A stretch of DNA of 64,000 nucleotides, taken from Oscillospiraceae bacterium MB24-C1 (GTDB lineage Bacteria; Bacillota; Clostridia; Oscillospirales; Ruminococcaceae). The position numbers and the translations under genes are program-made. This document shows positions 42,222 to 50,919 of this stretch, one piece after another. Under the pieces are notes generated by a model that did no database searches, had not been told where the DNA came from, and saw only the letters and a list, made by a program, of their open reading frames with translations. Within the stretch, counting starts at the first letter, position 1. Every line of letters begins with the position of its first letter. Location: NCBI GenBank assembly GCA_030913685.1, contig CP133187.1, positions 2,546,001 to 2,610,000 of the forward strand. Reading direction: 5' to 3'.

Positions 42222-43577
42222 ATGAAGCATCAAATTCTCGTCATAGACGATGAACCCAACATTTGTCTAACGCTAAAAATGGCGCTGGAAGACGACTACG
42301 AAGTTTTTACGGCAAACACTGCCGAAGAGGGCCTGGCCACATTGCAGTCAGAGGCAATCGCGCTTTGTCTGCTGGACCTGCGGATAGGCCCCGCGGATGG
42401 AATGGAGGTTTTAAAGCAGATTAAAAGCCTCAATTCACATATTGCCGTTGTTATGATAACGGCCTACGGCAGCATTAAGTCGTCGGTAACGGCGATGCAA
42501 AATGGCGCCTATGGCTATTTGACCAAGCCGATCGACCTCGACGAGATGGTTTTAGTCATTAATCAGGCGTTGGAGTTTAGGCAGCTAAACGAAAAGGTCG
42601 AATATATGAGCGGCGCTCTGGAAACCCGCTTTGGCATGGGAGAAATTATCGGCAAAAGCGAGCCGATGCAAAAGCTTTACAAGCTGATTGACCGCATCAA
42701 GGACATCGATTCCAGCGTCGTCATAACCGGCGAGAGCGGCACCGGCAAGGAATTGGTGGCGCGGGCGCTTCATTTTAGCGGAAACCGCAAAAACGAACGC
42801 TTTGTAGAGGTGAACTGTGCCGCTATCCCCGAGGGGCTGCTGGAGGAGGAGCTGTTCGGGCACAAGCGAGGCGCGTTCACCGGCGCAATTTCCGACAGCA
42901 AGGGCAAGTTTGAATTCGCTGGAAAAGGAACGGTGTTTTTGGACGAAATCGGCGACATGCCGCTTAGCCTACAGGCCAAGCTGCTGCGGGTACTGCAGCA
43001 AAAAGAAATTACGCCGATCGGTGAAAACCGCAAGGTGCCGGTCAGGGCCAGGGTGATCGCCGCCACCAATCGCGATATTACAGCACTGGTGGACGAGGGC
43101 AAGTTTAGACAGGACCTTTATTTTCGCTTAAACGTCATTGAACTACATATTCCGCCGCTGCGCGAACGACGGGGCGATATTCTAGATCTGGCGGCGCATT
43201 TTATAGCTAAAAATTGTGTCCAGCTCAAAAAGCCACCGATGACCATTGCAAAGGCGGCGCAGCGCAGCCTGATGGAGTACACCTACCCTGGCAATGTTCG
43301 GGAGCTTGCCAATATGATTGAATATGCCACCATCTTTGCCAACGGCGGTGAAATTACGGCGGAGGATTTGCCCAAAAGGGCCGCCGGCGATGAACAGACA
43401 GCGATGGTGGAATTTGAGAACATGACACTCAAAGAGATTGAACTAAAGGTGATTGCCATGCGCCTTAAAGCAAATGGCGGCAGCATTCGGTTGACGGCCC
43501 AACAGCTTGGCATCAGCGATAAAGGACTGAGAAACAAGCTCGAACAGTCGCAGATCAACTATAAGGAGCTTAAATGA
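42222..43577 (+). CDS. NtrC-family sigma-54-dependent response regulator
   Basis: A 451-residue activator. The receiver domain (1-120) has the acidic pair VIDDEPN and phosphoacceptor aspartate in LCLLDLRIG. The AAA+ domain (about 140-375) has Walker A GESGTGKELVARAL, the sigma-54 contact loop GAFTGA and Walker B VFLDEIGDMP. The C-terminal Fis-type HTH is RLTAQQLGISDKGLRNKLEQ. GAFTGA means it must activate a sigma-54 promoter; a perfect one lies 1.8 kb downstream (45417-45433). It is cognate to the upstream kinase and overlaps the next gene by four bases. Confidence 0.95.
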   Translation: MKHQILVIDDEPNICLTLKMALEDDYEVFTANTAEEGLATLQSEAIALCLLDLRIGPADGMEVLKQIKSLNSHIAVVMITAYGSIKSSVTAMQNGAYGYLTKPIDLDEMVLVINQALEFRQLNEKVEYMSGALETRFGMGEIIGKSEPMQKLYKLIDRIKDIDSSVVITGESGTGKELVARALHFSGNRKNERFVEVNCAAIPEGLLEEELFGHKRGAFTGAISDSKGKFEFAGKGTVFLDEIGDMPLSLQAKLLRVLQQKEITPIGENRKVPVRARVIAATNRDITALVDEGKFRQDLYFRLNVIELHIPPLRERRGDILDLAAHFIAKNCVQLKKPPMTIAKAAQRSLMEYTYPGNVRELANMIEYATIFANGGEITAEDLPKRAAGDEQTAMVEFENMTLKEIELKVIAMRLKANGGSIRLTAQQLGISDKGLRNKLEQSQINYKELK

Positions 43578-45121
43578 TGAGGCGAAATCGTGTGTTGAGC
43601 TGCCTAATAGCGTTGGCGATAATACTTGTTGCGGGCTGCGGCGGCACAGACACCGAGGCGTTTAGCGTCACGCTGCCGCAGAAAAGTACGGGGCAGCCCC
43701 GCGACGAGATTGTCATTGCGACCAATCAGGACATCACCTCCACCGACCCGCAGGCCGCTGACGAGCTTGCCGCCGCCCGCGTGTTTTATCTGATCTATGA
43801 CAGGCTGTTCAATATAGACCCCTACACCGGTGAAATTTTGCCCTCGCTGGTCAAATCCTATCTTAAAACGACCGACACGGTGTGGATTTTTTCGCTGCGG
43901 GACGACGTCTATTTTCACGACGGAAGCCGCTTGACGGCGCAGGATGTCAAGTTCAGTCTAGATCGGGCAAAGAACTCCGAGCGGGTAAAGGCGCAGCTTT
44001 CTACCATGAAGGAGGTACAGGCGCTTGACGACTTTACTGTCAAGGTGGTGTTAAACGAGCCGTACCAGCCCTTTTTAGCCAAGTTGTGTCTGACGGGTTG
44101 CAGCATTGTGAGCAAAGCCGCGGTCGAAAATAACGGCGGTCGGTTTAAGCCGATTGGCACCGGCCCTTACCGACTGACCGAATGGCGTGTCGGGAACCGC
44201 ATTGTGCTTGATCGGTTTGAGCATTATTTTGACGGCATTTCGCCAACTTCGCGGCTGGTTATGCGCGCAATCCCCGACAATCAGGCGCGGCTGCGCGCCC
44301 TTGAAGATGGTGAGATACAGGTGGCCGAGTGGCTGGATTCCGCCGACTTTGAAAAGGTCATTGAAAACCCCGGGCTAAAGCTTTTGCAGGTGCCGTCGGT
44401 GACGGTTGCCCATATTGCACTCAACGTGACCAAGCCACCGCTCAACAATGTGCTGGTTCGGCGGGCGATTGCACGCGCCATCGACAAAGAGAGGCTGGTT
44501 AGGGAGACGCTGCTTGGCAACGGACAGGCGGCGACCACTGTTTTGGGCCCGGGCATCAGCGGATATTACGACAAAATGGAAGGCTTCCCCTATGACCCAC
44601 AGGAGGCTAAAAAGCTGCTGGCGCAGGTCGGCTACCCCAACGGCTTTACGCTGGAGTTGCTCACGGTGGAGTCGGTTTTTGATTTTTGCCTACCGCTGTT
44701 GCAGCAAAATCTTGCAGATGTCGGCATAACGTTAAAGGTGGTGCCGCGTGATTCTACAACCTTCTTCAAAAAAATCAACGCGGGCGAACAGATGGCGCAT
44801 ATCGGCACCTGGAACAACGTAATTTTGGACCCCGACAGAAGCGTAGACCCTTTTTATTCCCCGTATTTCGGTGCGGCCAGCAACCGGATGCGCTATAAAA
44901 ACACAAGGGTGGATGCGCTTATTGAGCAAGGGCGCAGAAGCGCGGATGCGCAGGCCCGTGTTGAAATTTACCGTGAGCTTCAGGAGATTATTGTTTCGGA
45001 TAGCCCGTGGGTTCCGTTATATAGCACGAACACTACCGTTTGCGTCGCGCGCGGCATCGGCGGATTTTCGCCGCATCCTGCCAATCAGCACAACTATACG
45101 CGCATTGTAATGTTTGATTAA
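43574..45121 (+). CDS. Family 5 peptide-binding lipoprotein, no cognate permease adjacent
   Basis: A 515-residue extracytoplasmic solute-binding protein of the DppA/OppA type. A signal peptide with lipobox (LVAGCGGT) is followed by the family start DEIVIATNQDITSTDPQ, the motif FSLRDDVYFHDGSRLTAQDVKFSLDR (split over two strands near residue 110), and the ligand-pocket region FKPIGTGPYRLTEWRVG. The gene overlaps the response regulator gene by four bases (ATGA), so it is made with the two-component system. No ABC permease or ATPase gene is near. It may hand ligand to the sensor or to a distant transporter. Confidence 0.93.
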   Translation: MMRRNRVLSCLIALAIILVAGCGGTDTEAFSVTLPQKSTGQPRDEIVIATNQDITSTDPQAADELAAARVFYLIYDRLFNIDPYTGEILPSLVKSYLKTTDTVWIFSLRDDVYFHDGSRLTAQDVKFSLDRAKNSERVKAQLSTMKEVQALDDFTVKVVLNEPYQPFLAKLCLTGCSIVSKAAVENNGGRFKPIGTGPYRLTEWRVGNRIVLDRFEHYFDGISPTSRLVMRAIPDNQARLRALEDGEIQVAEWLDSADFEKVIENPGLKLLQVPSVTVAHIALNVTKPPLNNVLVRRAIARAIDKERLVRETLLGNGQAATTVLGPGISGYYDKMEGFPYDPQEAKKLLAQVGYPNGFTLELLTVESVFDFCLPLLQQNLADVGITLKVVPRDSTTFFKKINAGEQMAHIGTWNNVILDPDRSVDPFYSPYFGAASNRMRYKNTRVDALIEQGRRSADAQARVEIYRELQEIIVSDSPWVPLYSTNTTVCVARGIGGFSPHPANQHNYTRIVMFD

Positions 45122-45131
45122 TTTGAAAATA

Positions 45132-45150
45132 TTACAAATTAAAATTGTAA
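45132..45150. promoter_or_regulatory. Inverted repeat, candidate upstream activator site
   Basis: TTACAA and TTGTAA flank seven A/T bases, about 270 bp upstream of the sigma-54 promoter. TTACAA recurs at 45385-45390. NtrC-type enhancers often lie 100-300 bp upstream, so this is a candidate, but AT-rich repeats also arise by chance. Confidence 0.35.
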
Positions 45151-45195
45151 AAACTACAAAAGTTTATTGAACCTAAAAATAAATATAGTTGGAAC

Positions 45196-45240
45196 AAAGC
45201 GCTTACGCTCTCTTTTTAGGGGGCATAAGCGCTTTATTTT
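45196..45240 (+). terminator. Terminator of the sensor-regulator-SBP operon
   Basis: The perfect arms AAAGCGCTTA/TAAGCGCTTT are followed by ATTTTA. The stem and loop resemble, in inverted orientation, the hairpin at 45334-45385. Confidence 0.8.
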
Positions 45241-45285
45241 AGAGTGTCGACAAAACAAATTGTGTAAAGCATAGTAACGGTGGCA

Positions 45286-45311
45286 AAAGTGGGGGCGTAA
45301 GCCTCCACTTT
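45286..45311. repeat. Hairpin in the sigma-54 upstream region
   Basis: The arms AAAGTGGGGGC and GCCTCCACTTT pair with one mismatch around GTAA. There is no T-run beyond the stem. Confidence 0.55.
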
Positions 45312-45333
45312 CGTGTTAAGGCGCACCCAGAAC

Positions 45334-45385
45334 AAAGCGTTCATGTCCCCTAAAAAAAGGGAATATTAACGCTTTATGTTTTTTT
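45334..45385 (+). terminator. Second terminator-like hairpin, inverted copy of the first
   Basis: The arms AAAGCGTT/AACGCTTT enclose an inner CCC/GGG stem and are followed by ATG and a long T-run. The reverse complement of the 45196 hairpin aligns with it over most of its length. It insulates the sigma-54 promoter 32 bp downstream. Confidence 0.75.
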
Positions 45386-45416
45386 ACAATTTAAGATCTA
45401 ATAAAAAATTGGAGAA

Positions 45417-45433
45417 TTGGCACGAAAATTGCT
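45417..45433 (+). promoter_or_regulatory. Sigma-54 promoter, perfect consensus
   Basis: TTGGCAC (45417-45423), five bases, TTGCT (45429-45433): an exact match to TTGGCAC-N5-TTGCW with -24 GG and -12 GC. Transcription would start near 45445, about 50 bp before the deacylase start codon. The nearest sigma-54 activator is the NtrC-type regulator at 42222. Confidence 0.95.
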
Positions 45434-45494
45434 CGTAATATTATTGGCCATGGCAAAGGTTGTTATGGCAAATTCTTTACCGGAGGTGTCCCAA

Positions 45495-47081
45495 TTGTAT
45501 GATGTTGTAATTAAAGGCGGCACGATTGTCGACGGCACTCGCGCAGCGCCCCGTGTCGCAGATCTTTGCATTTCCGACGGCAAGATAGCGGCGGTATGCG
45601 ACACGGCGGATAAGCCCGGCCGGCAGGTTATTTTGGCGCAGGGCAAAATCGTTTCGCCTGGTTTTATTGACATCCACAGCCATTCTGACATCTGCCCACT
45701 GCTGCCGGCGCCATTTAAAGTGCAAAGTAAGCTTTATCAGGGCGTTACCACTGAAATATGCGGCAACTGTGGTATTTCTATCGTGCCGAATCAGGGGCCT
45801 CATCAAAAGGAGAACAGCACGTATTTTGAGCGCATTCTTGAGCTTAAGTCCGAGGATTTTAAGCATGATATGGCGTCTGTTTCCGACTATGCCAAGCGGG
45901 TGAAAAAGCAGGGGTGCGCCACCAATTTTGGCATGCTTGTCGGGCACAGTGCATTGCGCGGCTGTACGATTGGTTTTGATGACCGCGACCCTACACCCGA
46001 CGAAATGGAGCAGATGAAGGCGCTGCTTGACAGCGAGCTTTCTCAGGGCGCTTTTGGCATGTCGCTGGGGCTAATTTATCCGCCTAGCGCATTCTGCAAG
46101 ACCGAAGAGCTGGTCGAGTTGGCTAAGGTGGTCAAAGCGCACGACGGCATCCTTGCAGTACATATCCGTAACGAGAGTGCCAAGGTGTTTGAATCGGTGG
46201 ATGAAATGCTCAATATCGCGGCGCTTTCGGGCGTTCATCTGCATATTTCGCACCTGAAGCTGATGGGCAAACCGCAGTGGGGACGCGCGAAGGAGCTGCT
46301 AGATAAAATTGCGAATGCCAGAGCGCAGGGGGTAAACGTCGACTGCGACCAGTACCCTTATCACGCGTCGAGCACCAGCCTGACAGCCATTGTGCCCAAC
46401 TGGGCGCACGACGGTGGATTTGAGGCGCTTAACAAATGCCTTAAAGAGAAATCGCCACGGCTTTTGAGTGACATCGCCGAAATGATGGCATTTAGAGGTG
46501 GTCCGGCCTGTGTGTTGGTGTCTTATACCAACGGTCTGGCGACAGAGTTTGACGGTAAGACCGTTGAAGAAATTTCAAAGATTCTGGGTGTCTCTCCCGA
46601 GGAGGCGGTGGCCGATGTACTTATACGCAGTAATGGTGTGGTAAAGGCTATCTACTTTTCGATGAGTGAGCAGGATGTGTTTACTATTTTAAACGAGATG
46701 GATATTTCCATCGGCAGCGATGGCTATGCCTTTGACTACGCAATGGACGGCAACCCGCATCCAAGAAGCTTTGGCACCTTCCCACGGTTTTTACGCATTA
46801 ATCGCGAGCAAAAGCTGATGCCGCTTGAAGACGCTGTCTATAAGATGACCGGACTGCCCGCAAAGCAACTTGGCCTGACAGACAGAGGTATTTTAAAGCC
46901 CGGATGTGTGGCGGACATCACGATATTCGATGAAAATAAAGTAAAAGACACCGCCACCTTTTTGCGCTCAGTGGTTAAGCCTGAGGGGATTGAACACGTT
47001 TTAGTCGCCGGTGTACCGGTGCTTTTGGACGGAGAGCAAACCGAGGCGCTCCCCGGTACGGCTTTGCTTAAAGCGAAATAA
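45495..47081 (+). CDS. N-acyl-D-amino-acid deacylase (D-aminoacylase)
   Basis: A 528-residue amidohydrolase that removes the acyl group from N-acyl-D-amino acids. The zinc-site motif GFIDIHSHSDI lies near residue 62; further ligand regions are EICGNCGISIVP, VGHSALRG, IRNESAK, ISHLKLMG and the catalytic aspartate in SIGSDGYAFDY. The C-terminal GILKPGCVADITIFD closes the beta-sandwich. The frame extends upstream to 45417, but that would place the start inside the sigma-54 promoter; the TTG at 45495 has GGAGG eight bases upstream and gives MYDVVIKGGTIVDG, the normal family start. A permease gene follows. Confidence 0.9.
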   Translation: MYDVVIKGGTIVDGTRAAPRVADLCISDGKIAAVCDTADKPGRQVILAQGKIVSPGFIDIHSHSDICPLLPAPFKVQSKLYQGVTTEICGNCGISIVPNQGPHQKENSTYFERILELKSEDFKHDMASVSDYAKRVKKQGCATNFGMLVGHSALRGCTIGFDDRDPTPDEMEQMKALLDSELSQGAFGMSLGLIYPPSAFCKTEELVELAKVVKAHDGILAVHIRNESAKVFESVDEMLNIAALSGVHLHISHLKLMGKPQWGRAKELLDKIANARAQGVNVDCDQYPYHASSTSLTAIVPNWAHDGGFEALNKCLKEKSPRLLSDIAEMMAFRGGPACVLVSYTNGLATEFDGKTVEEISKILGVSPEEAVADVLIRSNGVVKAIYFSMSEQDVFTILNEMDISIGSDGYAFDYAMDGNPHPRSFGTFPRFLRINREQKLMPLEDAVYKMTGLPAKQLGLTDRGILKPGCVADITIFDENKVKDTATFLRSVVKPEGIEHVLVAGVPVLLDGEQTEALPGTALLKAK

Positions 47082-47106
47082 TCAAACATACAAGGAGGAT
47101 AACACA

Positions 47107-48435
47107 ATGGGTCCCTACGCTTTGATACCTGAAGAATCCCTCTGGGCACTAATTCCAATGGCGGTTTATATCGTGGTTTCGTTTATGCCCAAAAGCAATG
47201 GTCTTACATCAGCATTTGTGGCTTGTGCGGCGGGCTTTTTCCTCACCGGGCAAACCCCCACCATGTTTGGCAAGCTTGTCACCGAGTCGCTCGGCTCGAC
47301 GCTGGGTCTTATCGGCCTCATCATCATGATGGGTGCCGGCCTTGGAACGCTGATGACAGAAGCTGGCATCAGCCATACCATGGTTTACTGGATCATCCAG
47401 AAAATTGGTGTTAAGACCGAAAAACGCGCCATCGTTACGGTTATTCTCACAACCACGCTCGTCTGTGGCCTGCTCGGCACCCTTGCCGGGGGCTGCGCCA
47501 TCATCGCCCCCATTCTTATTCCGGTAGTTGCAGCTGCCGGGTTGAAGCCCGCCACTGTCGGCGCGGTATTCCAGAGCTCGGGTGAAACCGGCCTCATCTG
47601 GGGACCCTTTACCGGCCCGACCGTCGCGTTGTTGGCCATTACCGGGCTTTCTTACGGCAGAATGATGCTGTGGGCTGCGCTCCCTTACGGCATCATCTGG
47701 CTGGTGGTCATCTACTTCGTTGCGCTGAAAATTCAGAAGGATCCCAAATATGACGAGGTGTACCGGCTCGAAGAGAATGTGGCAGAGATCGTCATAACCC
47801 CTGAACAGAAGCGCACAACAATTGCTTTTGTCATCACCTTTATTGCGCTGGTGATTTACAGCATGTTCACGAAGCCCGGCACCGCCTACACGGTGTTTGT
47901 GGTTATCATCCTTATGCTGGTTATCGGCCTGTTTTCTAAAAAAGGCCTCAGTGATTGCTTTAAGCAGGTGTCGAAGGGCATGGGCTCTATGGCTGGTATT
48001 TTCCTGCTGTTTATCCTGCTCAATATCATGCTCAACTACGTCAACTACGGCGGCGGCTTTGAGGCACTCGGCAAGCTGTTCCTGTCGATGATAGGCGAAG
48101 GCAGCCGCTCTCTGGTGGTTATCTTCGGTACGCTAGTAGGCTCGTTCGGCGTCAACGGTGGTGCGGTGGCACAGCTTCAGGTTACGCACGACCTGTTCTC
48201 GGCCGCGTTGGAATCCACCAAGGTTCCGATGGAAGTCTGGGCGCTGGCACTTATCTGTGGCTCACGCGTAACCACCTCCATCTATCCCGGTTCCAACATG
48301 CTGGCGCCTATGGGTCTTGCAAGAAGCGAAAGCTTAAAGGCCATGCTGCTTGGCGGATGGGCGGTTTCAATAGCCTCCATTGTGTTTATCATACTTTGGG
48401 CATTGATTGGCATGCCGATCTTCTTCCCGGTTTAG
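47107..48435 (+). CDS. Ion-transporter superfamily permease (NhaC/DcuC-like)
   Basis: A 442-residue membrane protein with about 11-12 hydrophobic segments. It shows the internal-repeat pattern of the IT superfamily, with loops such as GCAIIAPILIPVVAAAG and FQSSGETGLIWGPFTGP in the first half, and VNGGAVAQLQVTHDLF and SRVTTSIYPGSNMLAP in the second. Relatives include NhaC antiporters and amino-acid or C4-dicarboxylate carriers. It starts 25 bp after the deacylase gene with AAGGAGG, so it shares the sigma-54 promoter; uptake of the deacylase substrate or export of its product is the likely job. Confidence 0.8.
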   Translation: MGPYALIPEESLWALIPMAVYIVVSFMPKSNGLTSAFVACAAGFFLTGQTPTMFGKLVTESLGSTLGLIGLIIMMGAGLGTLMTEAGISHTMVYWIIQKIGVKTEKRAIVTVILTTTLVCGLLGTLAGGCAIIAPILIPVVAAAGLKPATVGAVFQSSGETGLIWGPFTGPTVALLAITGLSYGRMMLWAALPYGIIWLVVIYFVALKIQKDPKYDEVYRLEENVAEIVITPEQKRTTIAFVITFIALVIYSMFTKPGTAYTVFVVIILMLVIGLFSKKGLSDCFKQVSKGMGSMAGIFLLFILLNIMLNYVNYGGGFEALGKLFLSMIGEGSRSLVVIFGTLVGSFGVNGGAVAQLQVTHDLFSAALESTKVPMEVWALALICGSRVTTSIYPGSNMLAPMGLARSESLKAMLLGGWAVSIASIVFIILWALIGMPIFFPV

Positions 48436-48457
48436 CTATTTTCTCCCCCCTTTATTT

Positions 48458-48486
48458 GAGGGCTGTCGGCAATTCTGACGGCCCTC
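48458..48486 (+). terminator. Hairpin after the permease gene
   Basis: GAGGGCTGTC and GACGGCCCTC pair with one mismatch, 23 bp past the stop codon. The T-tract is weak; a second, stronger terminator follows. Confidence 0.55.
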
Positions 48487-48610
48487 AGCTTGCTCTGACG
48501 GGTCTGAGTACAAATCGACTTTGAGGGCAAACATCACCAGACAACAAGGCGGCGGGGGTTTTTATTGCTTGCCTTTGGTGACGAAAAGGACAATTTTGGA
48601 TTAAGTTACA

Positions 48611-48645
48611 CAACCCTCCGGCGGTCGCTGGAGGGTTGATTTTTT
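48611..48645 (+). terminator. Terminator of the sigma-54 operon
   Basis: CAACCCTCCGGCG and CGCTGGAGGGTTG stem (one mismatch) followed by ATTTTTTA. Confidence 0.9.
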
Positions 48646-48705
48646 ATATAGGTAAGCTGGTTTTTATTGTTTGCAATTTTGTTTAATTTTAAATACAAAA
48701 ACATC

Positions 48706-48734
48706 TTGATTTCGTCAATGTTTGCGAGTATGAT
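48706..48734 (+). promoter_or_regulatory. Sigma-A promoter of the LCP gene
   Basis: TTGATT (48706-48711), 17 bp, TATGAT (48729-48734), preceded by an AT-rich stretch that could act as an UP element. Confidence 0.75.
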
Positions 48735-48831
48735 ACATAAGCTGTAAGGATTATCAGCACACTGGCAAAGGAGGATTGAGACCATCTTTTAATTGGCGCC
48801 CCTAAATAACAGAAAAGGAACCAATTTATAA

Positions 48832-50091
48832 ATGACTATTAAAGAAACGCTCAAGCGCATCAACCCAAGCGGGTGGATCGCGATATTGTCCGTTATCCTG
48901 CTGGCCGAATTGGTTATAGCGGGTACAATATATATTAACGCAAAGCTTGATAAAATCGGATTTGACAAGGGGGATGATTTGCCGGCTGACGCGTGGAGTC
49001 AAAGCCTGGGCAAACTCGATCACATCAATGTGCTGCTGCTGGGCACCGACGAGCGCGCGCCGGATGGTGGGATCGGAGATTTTGGTTCGCAGCTGCAACA
49101 AAATGCCCGTGCCGATGCCTGTATGCTGCTGAGCCTTGATCTCAAGACGCACACGGCGCATCTGGTCAGCCTCGAACGCGCCATTGGTGTGCCGATAGAG
49201 GGCGTTGGGGAGGACTGGTTGACCCATGTCTTTACCTACGGCGGTGCCGAAGCCATGCTCAAAACCGTGCGGGAGCAGTTTGGCGTTGAGGTCTACCGCT
49301 ATGTGCGCGTCAATGTCGGCGTTGCAGCCGATTTGATCGACGCCATCGGTGGCGTGGACATCATACTGACCGAGACTGAGGCCGCCGCTTTAAACGGCGA
49401 AATTTACACCAACTCGGTCACCAAGAACCGCGTCACGCCGGGGTTAAACCACCTTGATGGTTTTGACGCCATTGCCTATGCTCGCCAGCGGTTTATCGAC
49501 AGCGACTTTCACCGGGTGCAGCGCCAGCGCAATGTGTTGCAGGCGGCAATAGACCAGACCAAGACGCTGAATCTCAAAGAGCTTGACAACCTTTTGGATG
49601 TGGCACTGCCGATGGTGCAGACCAACTTCACCAAAAGCGATATTACTGCGCTGATTCCAAAAGCACCGTCATTTTTGGGCGTGAAGCTTCAGCAGATGAC
49701 GTTGCCGCTTAAAGGTATGTACGGGAAGAAGTATACCGATGACGGACGCAGCCTCATGATGCTAGACCAGGAGGAGACCACCCGTATTTTGGATGAATTC
49801 TTCTACGGCAGCTTTGACCCTGAAACCTACGTCGCCTCCGACGAAGTGCAGTCGCGGGTGTGGCAGGCACAGCAGCAGGCGATGGCCGAGTGGAACAGCA
49901 AGCATCCTGCACCGCCCGTTGATAGCGGGCAATCGGAGCGGGCGCAGCAGCCAGAAAGTGAAGATGCAGAAACAGATGCAGCAGCCGACACACAGCAAAC
50001 TAATAACGAAGAAGATGATAATGACGACGGAGAAGATGATGACTTTGATCAATTGGGCACCATTCTCTGGACGCCGGATGACGACGAATAG
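48832..50091 (+). CDS. LytR-CpsA-Psr (LCP) family protein with acidic tail
   Basis: A 419-residue membrane-anchored phosphotransferase that links teichoic acid-like or capsular polymers to peptidoglycan. One N-terminal helix (about 14-35) precedes the extracellular LCP domain (60-290). That domain has the start motif HINVLLLGTDER, the arginine-rich block SLERAIGVPI, and AIAYARQRFIDSDFHRVQRQ, whose arginines bind the lipid pyrophosphate. After residue 330 comes a low-complexity tail with many Asp/Glu residues (NEEDDNDDGEDDDFDQ). The tail is unusual for the family. Several neighbours are separate units, so the polymer substrate is unknown; the EPS module at 12-18 kb is one candidate. Confidence 0.93.
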   Translation: MTIKETLKRINPSGWIAILSVILLAELVIAGTIYINAKLDKIGFDKGDDLPADAWSQSLGKLDHINVLLLGTDERAPDGGIGDFGSQLQQNARADACMLLSLDLKTHTAHLVSLERAIGVPIEGVGEDWLTHVFTYGGAEAMLKTVREQFGVEVYRYVRVNVGVAADLIDAIGGVDIILTETEAAALNGEIYTNSVTKNRVTPGLNHLDGFDAIAYARQRFIDSDFHRVQRQRNVLQAAIDQTKTLNLKELDNLLDVALPMVQTNFTKSDITALIPKAPSFLGVKLQQMTLPLKGMYGKKYTDDGRSLMMLDQEETTRILDEFFYGSFDPETYVASDEVQSRVWQAQQQAMAEWNSKHPAPPVDSGQSERAQQPESEDAETDAAADTQQTNNEEDDNDDGEDDDFDQLGTILWTPDDDE

Positions 50092-50134
50092 CTCTGTAAA
50101 AACAAAAAAGTAAAAATTATTTTAGGAAAGCCGG

Positions 50135-50830
50135 ATGATTTTGAACACCGATCATTTGTATCGCTTAAACAAAAAAGATCTTCCTCGCGCTATCCAGATA
50201 CTATGCAGATGCTTTGAAAAAGACCCGTTGTACCAAAAGCTGATCCCGCAGGATAAGGTTCGCCTGCAAGCGCTGCCCAGCCTGTTTGACTGCGATGTAC
50301 ACGAGATGTACGACACCTGCGATGTGCTTTCCAACTCCCCCGAGATGAAGGGTCTTATTATTCTGGACGATGAGACAGAAAGCTATAATCCCCTGCATTT
50401 TTACGCCACCGGCGCATTTTACACCCTTAAAACCGACATGTGTTTGATCAGGGGCGATTTGAGCCTTGGCACGCTGCTCAACTTTTTCACCGGCCGCAAA
50501 TACCTCAATTCCGAGTGGCTTGAGCGGTTGAAAACCAAACGGCGCATACATATCATCTATCTGGCTGTCGACCCCCAGTACCAGGGTACCGGCATTGCGC
50601 ACCGTCTGCTTGGGCCGGTGCTGGACTACGCTGACCAGCGGGGCCTGTTGGTTACGCTTGAAACGCACAACCCCCAAAACCTGAAATTTTATACCGACTG
50701 CGGCTTTTCGCTGCATGAAATGATGAGAAGTCACTTTGACCTCGTGCAGTATTGCATGGTGCGTGAGCCAAAGAGTGGCACCGTCTGCCAGCTGATGCCC
50801 CAGCCGACTGCTGTGCCGGCACCGGCTTAA
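50135..50830 (+). CDS. GNAT family N-acetyltransferase
   Basis: A 231-residue acetyltransferase. The acetyl-CoA pyrophosphate motif is VDPQYQGTGIAHRLLGPVL near residue 150, followed by the C-terminal GNAT strand LVTLETHNPQNLKFYTDCGF. The first 120 residues are a less conserved substrate domain. Substrate unknown. AGGAAAG lies upstream of the ATG. It follows the LCP gene by 43 bp without a terminator, so the two are likely co-transcribed. Confidence 0.88.
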   Translation: MILNTDHLYRLNKKDLPRAIQILCRCFEKDPLYQKLIPQDKVRLQALPSLFDCDVHEMYDTCDVLSNSPEMKGLIILDDETESYNPLHFYATGAFYTLKTDMCLIRGDLSLGTLLNFFTGRKYLNSEWLERLKTKRRIHIIYLAVDPQYQGTGIAHRLLGPVLDYADQRGLLVTLETHNPQNLKFYTDCGFSLHEMMRSHFDLVQYCMVREPKSGTVCQLMPQPTAVPAPA

Positions 50831-50843
50831 AGCAAGAAGTAAC

Positions 50844-50877
50844 AAAAGGGAACCGGAGAAATCCGGTCCCCTTTTTG
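50844..50877. terminator. Bidirectional terminator between GNAT gene and sleC
   Basis: AAAAGGGAACCGG and CCGGTCCCCTTTTT stem around AGAAAT, serving convergent genes. Confidence 0.9.
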
Positions 50878-50919
50878 TTTTGTATTAGAAAACGCATCGA
50901 TAAGATACGTTTTCCGCGG

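Noticed and set aside
45417-45494. Upstream extension of the D-aminoacylase start to a TTG at 45417
   Set aside because: This TTG is the first base triplet of the sigma-54 -24 element, upstream of the transcription start, and family members start at the downstream TTG.
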